A DNA stretch of 64,000 nucleotides from an uncultured Blautia sp. (lineage in GTDB: Bacteria > Bacillota > Clostridia > Lachnospirales > Lachnospiraceae): NCBI RefSeq assembly GCF_937880195.1, contig NZ_CALFLA010000041.1:62001-126000 (forward strand), written 5' to 3'. The notes beneath the pieces are model-generated. The model was given only the letters and a program-made list of their open reading frames with translations. It was not told the DNA's origin and made no database searches. Below are positions 23,641 to 30,621 of this stretch, piece after piece. Both the position numbers and the translations under genes were made by a program. Position 1 is the first letter of the stretch, and each line of letters begins with the position of its first letter.

Positions 23641-24588
23641 ATGAAAAAGAAAGTAGTAGGTATCGTCGCCTGTTTTTTATTATCTGTATCTTCTGCTTTT
23701 CCAGCGTATGCTATGACCAACTACGGTATCGATATTAATGACCAATATGTTGCAGGTGATGCGTCTCAGTTGGCTGACGCAATTTCTGAAGCATTAATCG
23801 ATATGGGTGTTGAAAAAGTTTCTTCATATGATTTAGAAAAGAAGGAAAAATCCCAGACTGTTGCGAGAGTAATTTTATCAGCAGATGGCGTAGCCATGGA
23901 GGCGGTCTGCTACTATACAAAAGACAATACTTGGAGTTGCTCTTCTATAACGAATATCCACAGTAGTAGTGATGATCTGATTTATTATTGGGTTAATCCG
24001 GTTTCTGCTGATGCAACCGCGTTTGAAATTAAAGACTACAAAACAGGGGAATATAAGCCAGAAGGAGCTGCCAAAGAACTGCTTTCACAATATGAGAATC
24101 AGGAAAAATGGTTTTCTCTGGAAGATTTTAAATTATACGATAAAAATGGCACTCCTATTGAGATACCTGATTCAGAAGATTATATAATGGCCTCTGCTTA
24201 TCCTGATAGTAAAACATTTCGTGGCATAAAAATTGGTGATACAATTTCGAATTTATTTTCAGCGTATGATTCCAAATATTTTTCAGTACAGGTAGGCTAT
24301 GATGGCACCACCGCTACCGACGCTCAAAAGAAACTGGTTGAGATGTACAATGCCCAGATTGAAGCTGCTGATCCAGAGGATATCGAAAGTACTATTTCTT
24401 CTATTGACAGCAGCGCAGTATCCGTAGTCGTACTATTTGAAGGTGCTGAATTTTGTGGAAAAATAATTCCAAAGCCAGAACCGAATTCAAGCAAGTGGGT
24501 TTCATATAAGGTATCAGAAGATATAGGTTTCATAATTGATAACGATAAGATTTCTGATATTGGAATCCAACGCGGTGGCAGATATTAA
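23641..24588 (+). CDS. Secreted protein, likely lysogenic conversion cargo
   Basis: A signal peptide (MKKKVVGIVACFLLSVSSAF, then PAYA) precedes a 290-residue exported domain. It is acidic, and around residues 195-210 carries RGIKIGDTISNLFSAY, a pattern seen in BLIP/SmpA-like repeats of Firmicute surface proteins. It has no anchor or LPXTG motif. It lies in the rightward operon between two repressor genes, so it should be made in the lysogen. The function is unknown; changing the host surface or its surroundings is an inference. Confidence 0.7.
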   Translation: MKKKVVGIVACFLLSVSSAFPAYAMTNYGIDINDQYVAGDASQLADAISEALIDMGVEKVSSYDLEKKEKSQTVARVILSADGVAMEAVCYYTKDNTWSCSSITNIHSSSDDLIYYWVNPVSADATAFEIKDYKTGEYKPEGAAKELLSQYENQEKWFSLEDFKLYDKNGTPIEIPDSEDYIMASAYPDSKTFRGIKIGDTISNLFSAYDSKYFSVQVGYDGTTATDAQKKLVEMYNAQIEAADPEDIESTISSIDSSAVSVVVLFEGAEFCGKIIPKPEPNSSKWVSYKVSEDIGFIIDNDKISDIGIQRGGRY

Positions 24589-24605
24589 TAAGAGGAATAG
24601 TTTTT

Positions 24606-25157
24606 ATGACAATTGGTGAACGAATAAAAGAATTGCGGGCTGAGGCAGGTATGCTTCAGTCCGAGCTTGGAAAAGTAATAGGTTTTTCTGGCCAGGTAGT
24701 ATCGAATGTCGAAAGGGGTTACTCCTATCCGTCAACTGAATTTGTTAATCGCTGTGCTGCATACTTCGGTGTACCAGCTGATTACATTCTCGGAAGAAGC
24801 ATTTTCAAATACGGCGCTGCTGATCCGGCCGGAATCTCTTGTGTTCCAGAAAGAATAAAAGCCCGCATGTCTCAGTTGCAGATGGGACTGCCGGATCTGG
24901 TTGAAAAATCCAGTCTTACAGAAGAAACCTGCTGTGATATTCTAGCCGGTAAGATTATGCCGGGCCTCAATACCGCTGCAAGCCTGTCTAAAGCCCTGAA
25001 CACCTCTATGGATTACCTGACAGGTAATTCCGAATATAGCTGTGCTGTTGCCTCAGAAGACGAGCAGGACATCATCCTGCGCTATCGCCAGCTCTCCAAG
25101 AAGGGGAAACGTATCTTTTTGGGAATGATGGAGGAAATGGAAGAAAAAACAGAATAG
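24606..25157 (+). CDS. Repressor-like protein with two HTH domains
   Basis: The 183-aa protein has an XRE domain at residues 4-62 (IGERIKELRAEAGMLQSELG) ending ADYILG. A second, more divergent one at about 85-140 (MGLPDLVEKSSLTEETCCDI) ends SMDYLTG, followed by a helical tail. Tandem HTHs in one chain could bind a two-half-site operator as a monomer. It follows the secreted protein gene by 17 bp with GAGGA before the ATG, so it shares its transcript. Confidence 0.75.
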   Translation: MTIGERIKELRAEAGMLQSELGKVIGFSGQVVSNVERGYSYPSTEFVNRCAAYFGVPADYILGRSIFKYGAADPAGISCVPERIKARMSQLQMGLPDLVEKSSLTEETCCDILAGKIMPGLNTAASLSKALNTSMDYLTGNSEYSCAVASEDEQDIILRYRQLSKKGKRIFLGMMEEMEEKTE

Positions 25158-25228
25158 TATATTTAACTGGGGAACCGTTGGGGTGTTATGTCAGCCGCCG
25201 GACGTTATAGCGAAAGGAGGCTGGTGCT

Positions 25229-25315
25229 ATGGTTACATACAGTGACTTATTTGCTTTTGTAAACATGCTTTGCGCAATCATAACTCTTGTTATACTTTTT
25301 ATACGCAAAAAATAG
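25229..25315 (+). CDS. Holin-like type I toxin peptide, copy 1
   Basis: A 28-aa peptide (MVTYSDLFAFVNMLCAIITL plus eight residues, ending RKK) with one membrane span and a basic end, the form of Fst/TxpA/holin-like toxins. AAAGGAGG precedes the ATG at 25229. The stop lies within the shared terminator stem. An antisense RNA from the consensus promoter at 25408-25436 would run into its 3' end. Expected to damage the membrane when not silenced. Confidence 0.75.
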   Translation: MVTYSDLFAFVNMLCAIITLVILFIRKK

Positions 25316-25349
25316 CGCCCTCGTCCTGGTAAGATAAGGCGCTATTTTT
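25308..25349. terminator. Bidirectional terminator shared by toxin 1 and its antisense RNA
   Basis: AAAAATAGCGCC (25308-25319) and GGCGCTATTTTT (25338-25349) form a 12-bp stem with T-runs on both strands. Confidence 0.85.
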
Positions 25350-25401
25350 GCTTTAACTTATGCCGACGGTCAGGTGTGCACTGACCAACGGTTCTCTTGT
25401 T
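25308..25401 (-). ncRNA. Predicted antisense antitoxin RNA 1
   Basis: A minus-strand transcript of about 94 nt would run from the promoter at 25408-25436 to the shared terminator and overlap the last codons of toxin 1. It contains the hairpin GGTCAG/CTGACC. Its 5' part resembles the 5' region of the toxin mRNA (an inverted repeat, about 25163-25190 against 25383-25410). The ends are estimates. Confidence 0.6.
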
Positions 25402-25407
25402 AAGTAT

Positions 25408-25436
25408 ATTATACAAATACTCCAAATATTTGTCAA
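25408..25436 (-). promoter_or_regulatory. Perfect consensus promoter of antisense RNA 1
   Basis: On the minus strand TTGACA (25436-25431), a 17-bp spacer and TATAAT (25413-25408). ATTTG-type half-sites like those in the control region overlap it. On the plus strand, TTGTCA at 25430 may also start toxin 2. Confidence 0.85.
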
Positions 25437-25524
25437 ACATTTGTTTAATCGAATAGTGTATTTACCCGGGCAGCCAGTAGGACGGCTGCGCTCCTCTTCC
25501 TGAGCTTGACAGGAGGGGATGCTT

Positions 25525-25608
25525 ATGAGCGATTACGAGATTCTTATGATTATTCTGACGACAGCCAGCTTGATCGTATCCATCCTTACATATACTCATA
25601 AAAAATAG
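25525..25608 (+). CDS. Holin-like type I toxin peptide, copy 2
   Basis: A 27-aa peptide (MSDYEILMIILTTASLIVSI, ending THKK) of the putative holin-like toxin family, with a single membrane helix. ACAGGAGGGG precedes ATG 25525. The layout repeats copy 1: upstream leader, toxin, terminator across the stop, and a convergent consensus promoter. The peptides have diverged, so the antitoxins are likely specific. Confidence 0.8.
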   Translation: MSDYEILMIILTTASLIVSILTYTHKK

Positions 25609-25644
25609 CCGCCCTGCTCTCTGGTAAAGAATAGGCGGCTATTT
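25603..25644. terminator. Bidirectional terminator shared by toxin 2 and its antisense RNA
   Basis: AAATAGCCGCC (25603-25613) pairs with GGCGGCTATTT (25634-25644); the loop resembles that of copy 1 (CTGGTAA). Confidence 0.8.
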
Positions 25645-25704
25645 CTTAGCTAAACATTTTCGCCAGGTCGGGGAGCTGTGACCTCCCTTACTGGCTGTCT
25701 TGAT
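25603..25704 (-). ncRNA. Predicted antisense antitoxin RNA 2
   Basis: About 100 nt on the minus strand from the promoter at 25711-25739 to the shared terminator, overlapping the end of toxin 2. Its 5' region is an inverted copy of the toxin leader (about 25455-25480 against 25683-25710). The ends are estimates. Confidence 0.6.
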
Positions 25705-25710
25705 AAGTAC

Positions 25711-25739
25711 ATTATACAAATGTTTAAAGCATTTGTCAA
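25711..25739 (-). promoter_or_regulatory. Perfect consensus promoter of antisense RNA 2
   Basis: On the minus strand TTGACA (25739-25734), a 17-bp spacer and TATAAT (25716-25711). The spacer contains ACAAATGT and CATTTGT, the half-sites of the control region. It lies just upstream of the integrase gene. Confidence 0.85.
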
Positions 25740-25769
25740 ATACGCTTATGTGATTTGAGGTGAAAGAAT

Positions 25770-27356
25770 ATGCCATATTGCCTGTATCTGAGAAAATCCA
25801 GAACTGATCTGGATGCGGAAGCCAATGGAGAAACCGAAACCCTTGCAAGGCACGAAAAGATTCTTCTTGATCTGGCCAAGCGGATGCATCTGGATGTAAT
25901 AGAGATATACAGAGAAGTTGTGTCCGGAGAAACTATTTCTTCACGCCCTGTCGTGCAGAGAGTTTTGAACGAGGTGGAAAATGGTCTGTGGGATGGTGTC
26001 TTGGTCGTCGAAATCGAGCGTCTGGCCAGAGGGGATACTATTGATCAGGGAATTGTGTCCAGAGCTTTTAAATTCTCCAACACAAAAATAATAACTCCTC
26101 TCAAAACCTATGATCCAAACAATGAATTTGACGAAGAATATTTTGAATTTGGCTTGTTCATGAGCCGACGGGAATATAAAACAATCCGCAGACGATTGAC
26201 ACAGGGTAGAATGTCCTCTGCCAAAGAAGGTAAGCATACTGGCAGTAAAGCGCCCTATGGGTATGACCGTATCCATGTTGATAACGGAAAGGGGTATACG
26301 CTGCTCCCAAATGTGAAAGAGGCTCCTGTTGTAAAAATGATGTTCGACTGGTTTGTACACGGAGAGGTTCAGGAGGATGGCTCACGTAAAAAACTTGGAA
26401 CCATGGCCATTGCTAACCGTCTTACAGATCTCCGTATTCCAACACCCAGCGGAAACAGCGTGTGGAGTCAACGATCCGTTCACTGGATACTACACAATCC
26501 GGTATACATTGGAAAAATACGATGGGGATACAAAAAGGATAAGAAGATCATCGTTGATGGGATTGTAAAAAGAAAACGCATTATTCCTCCGGAAAAGGAT
26601 CAAATCCTTGTGGAAGGACTGCACCCGGCAATTATACCTGAAGATATTTTTGAACAGGCTCAGGACATTTTCGGAGAAGGAGGCGCCCCTTCCGTTACTG
26701 CATCCAGGGAACTTAAAAATCCTCTGTCCGGTATTGTAGTATGCGGCATATGCGGTGCTCCATTACGATATAAAATAGGTTATAACCGCCAAAGTAATTT
26801 ATTGCATTGTCGCACACATGGATGCGAATGCAAAGGCTCTTATTTCAATGTTGTGGAGAAAAGACTTCTGGATGCTCTCCAGGAATGGATTGATCATTAC
26901 AAAATGTCATGGAACGATATGCCGGAAGAAACTAATTCTCTTCTTACTTTAAAGAAGCAAGCCTATGATACATCGATCAGGGAGCTTAATACCTTAACCA
27001 AACAGTTAGACAAAGCTCATGATTTTCTTGAGCAGGGCATCTATGATACAGATACCTTTCTCTCCCGCTCAAAAGCTCTATCAGAAAAAATTGCCGATAC
27101 CGAGAAAGTCATTGCAAAGCTATCTGCAGACATACAAAATGAGCGCCGCAGGGAAAACAACCGCAGAAATCTGATTCCAAAGGCAGAGAAGCTGATAGAT
27201 GTGTACTGGCAGCTTCCGACTGCTACGGCCAAAAATGAAATGCTGAAAGAAATTTTAGAAAAGGTTGAATATACAAAGCTTCGGGCCGGTGATCGATCAG
27301 GAAAAGGGAAGGATGATTTTGAACTGATTCTGTATCCCAAATTACCAAAGTCATAA
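25770..27356 (+). CDS. int: Large serine integrase
   Basis: The 528-aa protein has an N-terminal resolvase domain with catalytic Ser10 in YLRKSR and VVEIERLARG further on. A recombinase domain follows (about 165-290, from GSKAPYGY), then a zinc beta-ribbon near 324-355 (VVCGICGAP, then LHCRTHGCEC) and a coiled coil (about 395-470). Large serine integrases insert phage DNA at a short attB and need a directionality factor for excision. GAGGTG precedes ATG 25770. It lies at the prophage end, next to the broken nfo gene. Confidence 0.93.
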   Translation: MPYCLYLRKSRTDLDAEANGETETLARHEKILLDLAKRMHLDVIEIYREVVSGETISSRPVVQRVLNEVENGLWDGVLVVEIERLARGDTIDQGIVSRAFKFSNTKIITPLKTYDPNNEFDEEYFEFGLFMSRREYKTIRRRLTQGRMSSAKEGKHTGSKAPYGYDRIHVDNGKGYTLLPNVKEAPVVKMMFDWFVHGEVQEDGSRKKLGTMAIANRLTDLRIPTPSGNSVWSQRSVHWILHNPVYIGKIRWGYKKDKKIIVDGIVKRKRIIPPEKDQILVEGLHPAIIPEDIFEQAQDIFGEGGAPSVTASRELKNPLSGIVVCGICGAPLRYKIGYNRQSNLLHCRTHGCECKGSYFNVVEKRLLDALQEWIDHYKMSWNDMPEETNSLLTLKKQAYDTSIRELNTLTKQLDKAHDFLEQGIYDTDTFLSRSKALSEKIADTEKVIAKLSADIQNERRRENNRRNLIPKAEKLIDVYWQLPTATAKNEMLKEILEKVEYTKLRAGDRSGKGKDDFELILYPKLPKS

Positions 27357-27390
27357 AAGGGAGCGGCGGTATTCTCCGCTACTCCCTTTT
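27355..27390. terminator. Terminator at the prophage end
   Basis: AAAAGGGAG with GGCGG pairs with CCGC and CTCCCTTTT in an 11-bp stem (one mismatch). It begins at the integrase stop codon and has T-runs on both strands. Confidence 0.8.
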
Positions 27391-27399
27391 ATCATCGCA

Positions 27400-27639
27400 T
27401 TATCGTTGTTCACATAAGCAATCCTGTGTATAAGGCGCATGTGCGACAATCTTTCCAAAATTGTTGTCTTTTGCCAACTGAAGAAATTTTTCAACGTCTT
27501 TTTCGTCAATTGCCTTGGCATTTCCTCCACGAGGATTCCTGGTAAAAAAGGCAAAGGTATTTCCTCCATTTTTGATCATCTGCTTTGCCATATTTTCATA
27601 TCCCTTGGAGGAGGTTGTATGATTTCCAATATATAACAT
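27400..27639 (-). pseudogene. nfo: Endonuclease IV (nfo) truncated by prophage insertion
   Basis: From ATG 27639 (GGAG 7 nt upstream) the frame gives [20 protein letters not shown] onward through [22 protein letters not shown] and IVAHAPYT, the N-terminus of deoxyribonuclease IV, which cuts abasic DNA with three Zn2+. Full enzymes have about 280 aa. Here only some 71 native codons are followed by 8 foreign residues and a stop. Most metal-binding residues are lost, so this fragment cannot be active. The rest should lie at the far end of the prophage, and excision would restore it. Confidence 0.85.
27412..27445. other. Prophage-chromosome junction (att site) inside nfo
   Basis: The endonuclease IV frame reads VAHAPYT up to about 27427, then continues QDCLCEQR and stops, unlike the family. 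The crossover must lie near 27424-27445. The exact core cannot be set without the other end. Confidence 0.65.
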
Positions 27640-27727
27640 AATTTTTCTCCATCTTTTGTATTTGTCAGAACTCTCCTGCGTGTGCATTTGTTTCTGACCT
27701 GTTTAGTATAACAGAAAAACCTGTGAT

Positions 27728-28255
27728 CTACATCTTATTTTTTAAGAAATGGCTGCTGATTATACAGCCAGCCATACAGCCAAGTCCGTTATGGACAATA
27801 TCGTCCCATTCAAAAAGACCTCTGGCTAAAACAAGCTGCAGAAATTCAATACCAAAAGAAATAAAAGCGCCTGAAAAGAAGCCCTTTTGCCAGCTTAAAG
27901 TTTTTCTATATATGACAGGAAGAAGAAGCCCGGCCGGAAATAATAAAATAATATTTAACAGATTTTCCTCAAAAAGCGCTTTGTTCCCCTGAAATACTTG
28001 TTTCCATGACCAGAAAAATTCCAGCTCATAGGTATGCTCTGACGACGGCGTTCTGGTAAAAACAGTCGATGCAAAAACTATAGCCAAAAAAGTCAGAAGT
28101 GTGAGAACTGCTATCACCTGAGATAAAACAAGCTTATTATGTTTGAACAGGATGCCGGAAAGAATCGCCGCTGCCAGAAAGATCAAAAGAAAGGCAACGA
28201 TTTCCCTTGCTGTCCATGGCCTGTTGTGTGTCATAATAATCTGGTATAACTTCAT
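27728..28255 (-). CDS. VanZ-like membrane protein
   Basis: The 175-aa protein has about five membrane spans and the VanZ pattern ENLLNIILLFPAGLLLPVIY, then FGIEFLQLVLARGLFEWDDI and a final NGLGC span. VanZ-like proteins are linked with teicoplanin resistance and cell-envelope processes in Firmicutes; the function of most chromosomal copies is unknown. The ribosome binding site is weak (AGGA 13 nt before the ATG). Confidence 0.8.
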   Translation of the reverse strand: MKLYQIIMTHNRPWTAREIVAFLLIFLAAAILSGILFKHNKLVLSQVIAVLTLLTFLAIVFASTVFTRTPSSEHTYELEFFWSWKQVFQGNKALFEENLLNIILLFPAGLLLPVIYRKTLSWQKGFFSGAFISFGIEFLQLVLARGLFEWDDIVHNGLGCMAGCIISSHFLKNKM

Positions 28256-28399
28256 AATAGTCCAGTTTCCTATCTTTCTAATAATCTATAAAAAATATCA
28301 TATGCAGACTTTATTTTAGCATAGCCAACCGTCAAATACCAGGATATTTCATCGACATATTTTGATGGCAAAAAGATTGGTCTGTCTGCCTTTTCACTA

Positions 28400-28428
28400 T
28401 TGACGGAGATCTAAAAACCACCTATACT
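28400..28428 (+). promoter_or_regulatory. Promoter of the capA-like gene
   Basis: TTGACG (28400-28405) and TATACT (28423-28428), 17 bp apart, about 80 bp before the start codon. Confidence 0.65.
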
Positions 28429-28509
28429 TTTCTTATATATTTTATGAATGGTACAAAACACAATCCATACAGGATATTTCAATAAATGCAAAAGATAAAG
28501 GAGCTGCGT

Positions 28510-29898
28510 ATGAACAATCCATCTTCTAAAACTCCCGTCTCTGGGTCATCCAATCAGAACCCCCGAAGGAAAAAGCCTTCTGCATCCAGACAAACCGCCT
28601 CGTCCCGGCAGAGAGGATCAGCGTCCAGATCCTCGTCTTCCCGGAATGCCTCCTATCAGAAAACAGGAAGCTCCTCCTCTGCCCGCCGCCGGAGAATATA
28701 CCGCAAGTCCCGAAGATACCGTCAGCGCCAGAAAAGACTGATACTCATGGGAGGGGCAGGTTTGGTTCTACTTGTGATCCTGCTTTTTTTCGCTTTCAGA
28801 GGATTGAAGATTAAAGATACTGTACCGGCAGATACACAGACAAACAGCACAAAGACAAAATCCTCAGATTCAAAGAAAAAGAAAGCCGAGGCTGATTCCC
28901 CGGATCAAGCAAAAGCCTCTGAGCTTCCAAAAGAACCTGTATCTTTTACAGTCAGCGTTGTGGGCGACTGCACTCTTGGAACGGATGAAAATTTTGATTA
29001 TTCAACCAGCCTGAACGCTTATTATGAAAGTAATGGACCTGATTATTTTTTTCAGAACGTAAAAGATATTTTTGAAGCAGATGATCTGACTATTGCAAAT
29101 TTTGAGGGAACTCTTACAGATTCTGATGAAAGAGAAGAAAAACAGTTTGCCTTTAAAGCGCCTGCAGATTTTTCCAGCATTCTTTCCAGCGGCTCTGTAG
29201 AAGCTGTCACTCTGGCGAATAATCACAGCCATGACTACGGAGAACAGGGGTTCTCTGATACCCGCACAGCTCTTAGCCAGGAAGGGATCACTTATTTTGG
29301 CTATGATGAAACTGCGATTGTAGATGCGAAAGGAATCAAAGTAGGTCTTGTGGGGATTTACGAGCTGCACGATCATCTGGAACGTACAGAACAGTTAAAA
29401 CAGAACATTTCAAAAGTAAAAGAAAACGGAGCGCAGATTACGATTGTGATCTTCCACTGGGGAAATGAAAAAGAAGAAGTTCCTGATTCCAATCAGACAA
29501 CCCTTGGCCGTCTTGCCATAGATCTGGGCGCTGATCTTGTATGCGGCCACCACCCTCATGTGCTTCAGGGATATGAAACATATAAAGGCAAAAATATTGT
29601 ATACAGCCTTGGAAATTTCTGTTTCGGAGGCAATTCCTATCCCAGCGATATGGATACTATGATTTTCCAGCAAACCTTTACCATAGATCAAAAGGGTGTC
29701 AAAAATAATAATAAAATCCATATCATTCCCTGCTCCATCTCTTCCGACTACGATTATAATAATTATCAGCCCACGCCTGCCGAAGGAGAAGAAGCAGAAC
29801 GTATCATGGATAAGATAAACGAAAGAAGTTCCTGGATCACGCCTACGCAGACAGAGGATATAGACTCCGAAACATCCGTTCCATCTTCTGAAGAATAA
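28510..29898 (+). CDS. CapA-family membrane-anchored phosphoesterase-like protein
   Basis: From ATG 28510 (AAGGAG upstream; an earlier ATG at 28486 lacks one) the protein has 462 aa. A basic, Ser/Arg-rich disordered N-terminus comes first, then a membrane span (about 77-97). A linker and an extracellular CapA domain follow (VVGDCTLG, IANFEGTLT, LANNHSHDYGEQG, FHWGNE, GHHPHVLQGYE). CapA proteins are calcineurin-like and named from polyglutamate capsule genes. No capB/capC is present, so a cell-envelope role is inferred rather than capsule synthesis. Confidence 0.85.
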   Translation: MNNPSSKTPVSGSSNQNPRRKKPSASRQTASSRQRGSASRSSSSRNASYQKTGSSSSARRRRIYRKSRRYRQRQKRLILMGGAGLVLLVILLFFAFRGLKIKDTVPADTQTNSTKTKSSDSKKKKAEADSPDQAKASELPKEPVSFTVSVVGDCTLGTDENFDYSTSLNAYYESNGPDYFFQNVKDIFEADDLTIANFEGTLTDSDEREEKQFAFKAPADFSSILSSGSVEAVTLANNHSHDYGEQGFSDTRTALSQEGITYFGYDETAIVDAKGIKVGLVGIYELHDHLERTEQLKQNISKVKENGAQITIVIFHWGNEKEEVPDSNQTTLGRLAIDLGADLVCGHHPHVLQGYETYKGKNIVYSLGNFCFGGNSYPSDMDTMIFQQTFTIDQKGVKNNNKIHIIPCSISSDYDYNNYQPTPAEGEEAERIMDKINERSSWITPTQTEDIDSETSVPSSEE

Positions 29899-29910
29899 GA
29901 AAGTATAAAA

Positions 29911-29966
29911 AGAACCTTCCATAAGATACCTGGTATCATGCCAAAATATCTGTGGAAGGTTCTTTT
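29911..29966. terminator. Convergent terminator between capA-like and yccF-like genes
   Basis: AGAACCTTCCA (29911-29921) pairs with TGGAAGGTTCT (29953-29963), with A- and T-runs outside, usable in both directions. Confidence 0.75.
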
Positions 29967-29986
29967 GCAGGAAGCAATAGTATACT

Positions 29987-30346
29987 TTAATATACGTCCG
30001 CTCCAAAAGGCATCAGGGCAAGTTTGGCAAGTTTAAACTGCTGAAGACCAAAAGGGATTCCGATTACCGTTACGCAAAGCAGCATTCCAAGAACCGCATG
30101 TTCGATTGCAAGGGGAAGACCGGAAACAATAAGCCAGATAATATTTACCAGAAGAGACACCGCCCCTCCGCCATACCGTACCTCTTTTCCAAAAGGAAAA
30201 CAGCTTAGAGAAGCAAATTTGAAGCACTGTATACCAATAGGAATCCCTACAACAGTAATGCACCACAGACATCCTGCCAGACACCAGCTTAAAGCGCTGA
30301 TCGCGCCTCCAAAAATAAACCATAATAAATTCCCAAGACAACCCAT
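29987..30346 (-). CDS. YccF-domain inner membrane protein
   Basis: The 119-aa protein shows two copies of the YccF repeat: VVGIPIGIQCFKFASLSCFP and VIGIPFGLQQFKLAKLALMP, each after hydrophobic helices, and the end PFGADVY. Function unknown; monocistronic, with GGAGG before the ATG. Confidence 0.9.
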   Translation of the reverse strand: MGCLGNLLWFIFGGAISALSWCLAGCLWCITVVGIPIGIQCFKFASLSCFPFGKEVRYGGGAVSLLVNIIWLIVSGLPLAIEHAVLGMLLCVTVIGIPFGLQQFKLAKLALMPFGADVY

Positions 30347-30418
30347 AGTTTTCCTCCTGATATTGTTCTATAACCTACTTTCAGCCTGATCCGTTCAGAA
30401 CAGGTCAGTAAAACATAA

Positions 30419-30525
30419 TTTTTATCTGATATGGCAACGACAGAATCTTCAAACTGCCAACGGCAGTGTCAGATGTACGAAGTGCATCTGGATTCTGGAG
30501 TTTAGTATACCATATTTTTTATCTG
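30419..30525. mobile_element. Candidate 87-bp miniature palindromic element with 10-bp duplication
   Basis: TTTTTATCTG occurs directly repeated at 30419-30428 and 30516-30525. Between the copies, ATATGG (30429) and CCATAT (30510) are terminal inverted repeats. The inside folds as CAGAATC/GATTCTG closing two hairpins: ACTGCC/GGCAGT, and a 9-bp CAGATGTAC/GTGCATCTG. It encodes nothing. It looks like a non-autonomous insertion, or a structured RNA. Confidence 0.5.
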
Positions 30526-30621
30526 CTTCGTAATCTCTTTTTTACTAAAAGGCTTGCATTCTTTCCTGATATTGATTAATATAATCTTTGTATGCAATTT
30601 TATAATATAAGGATGAACATT

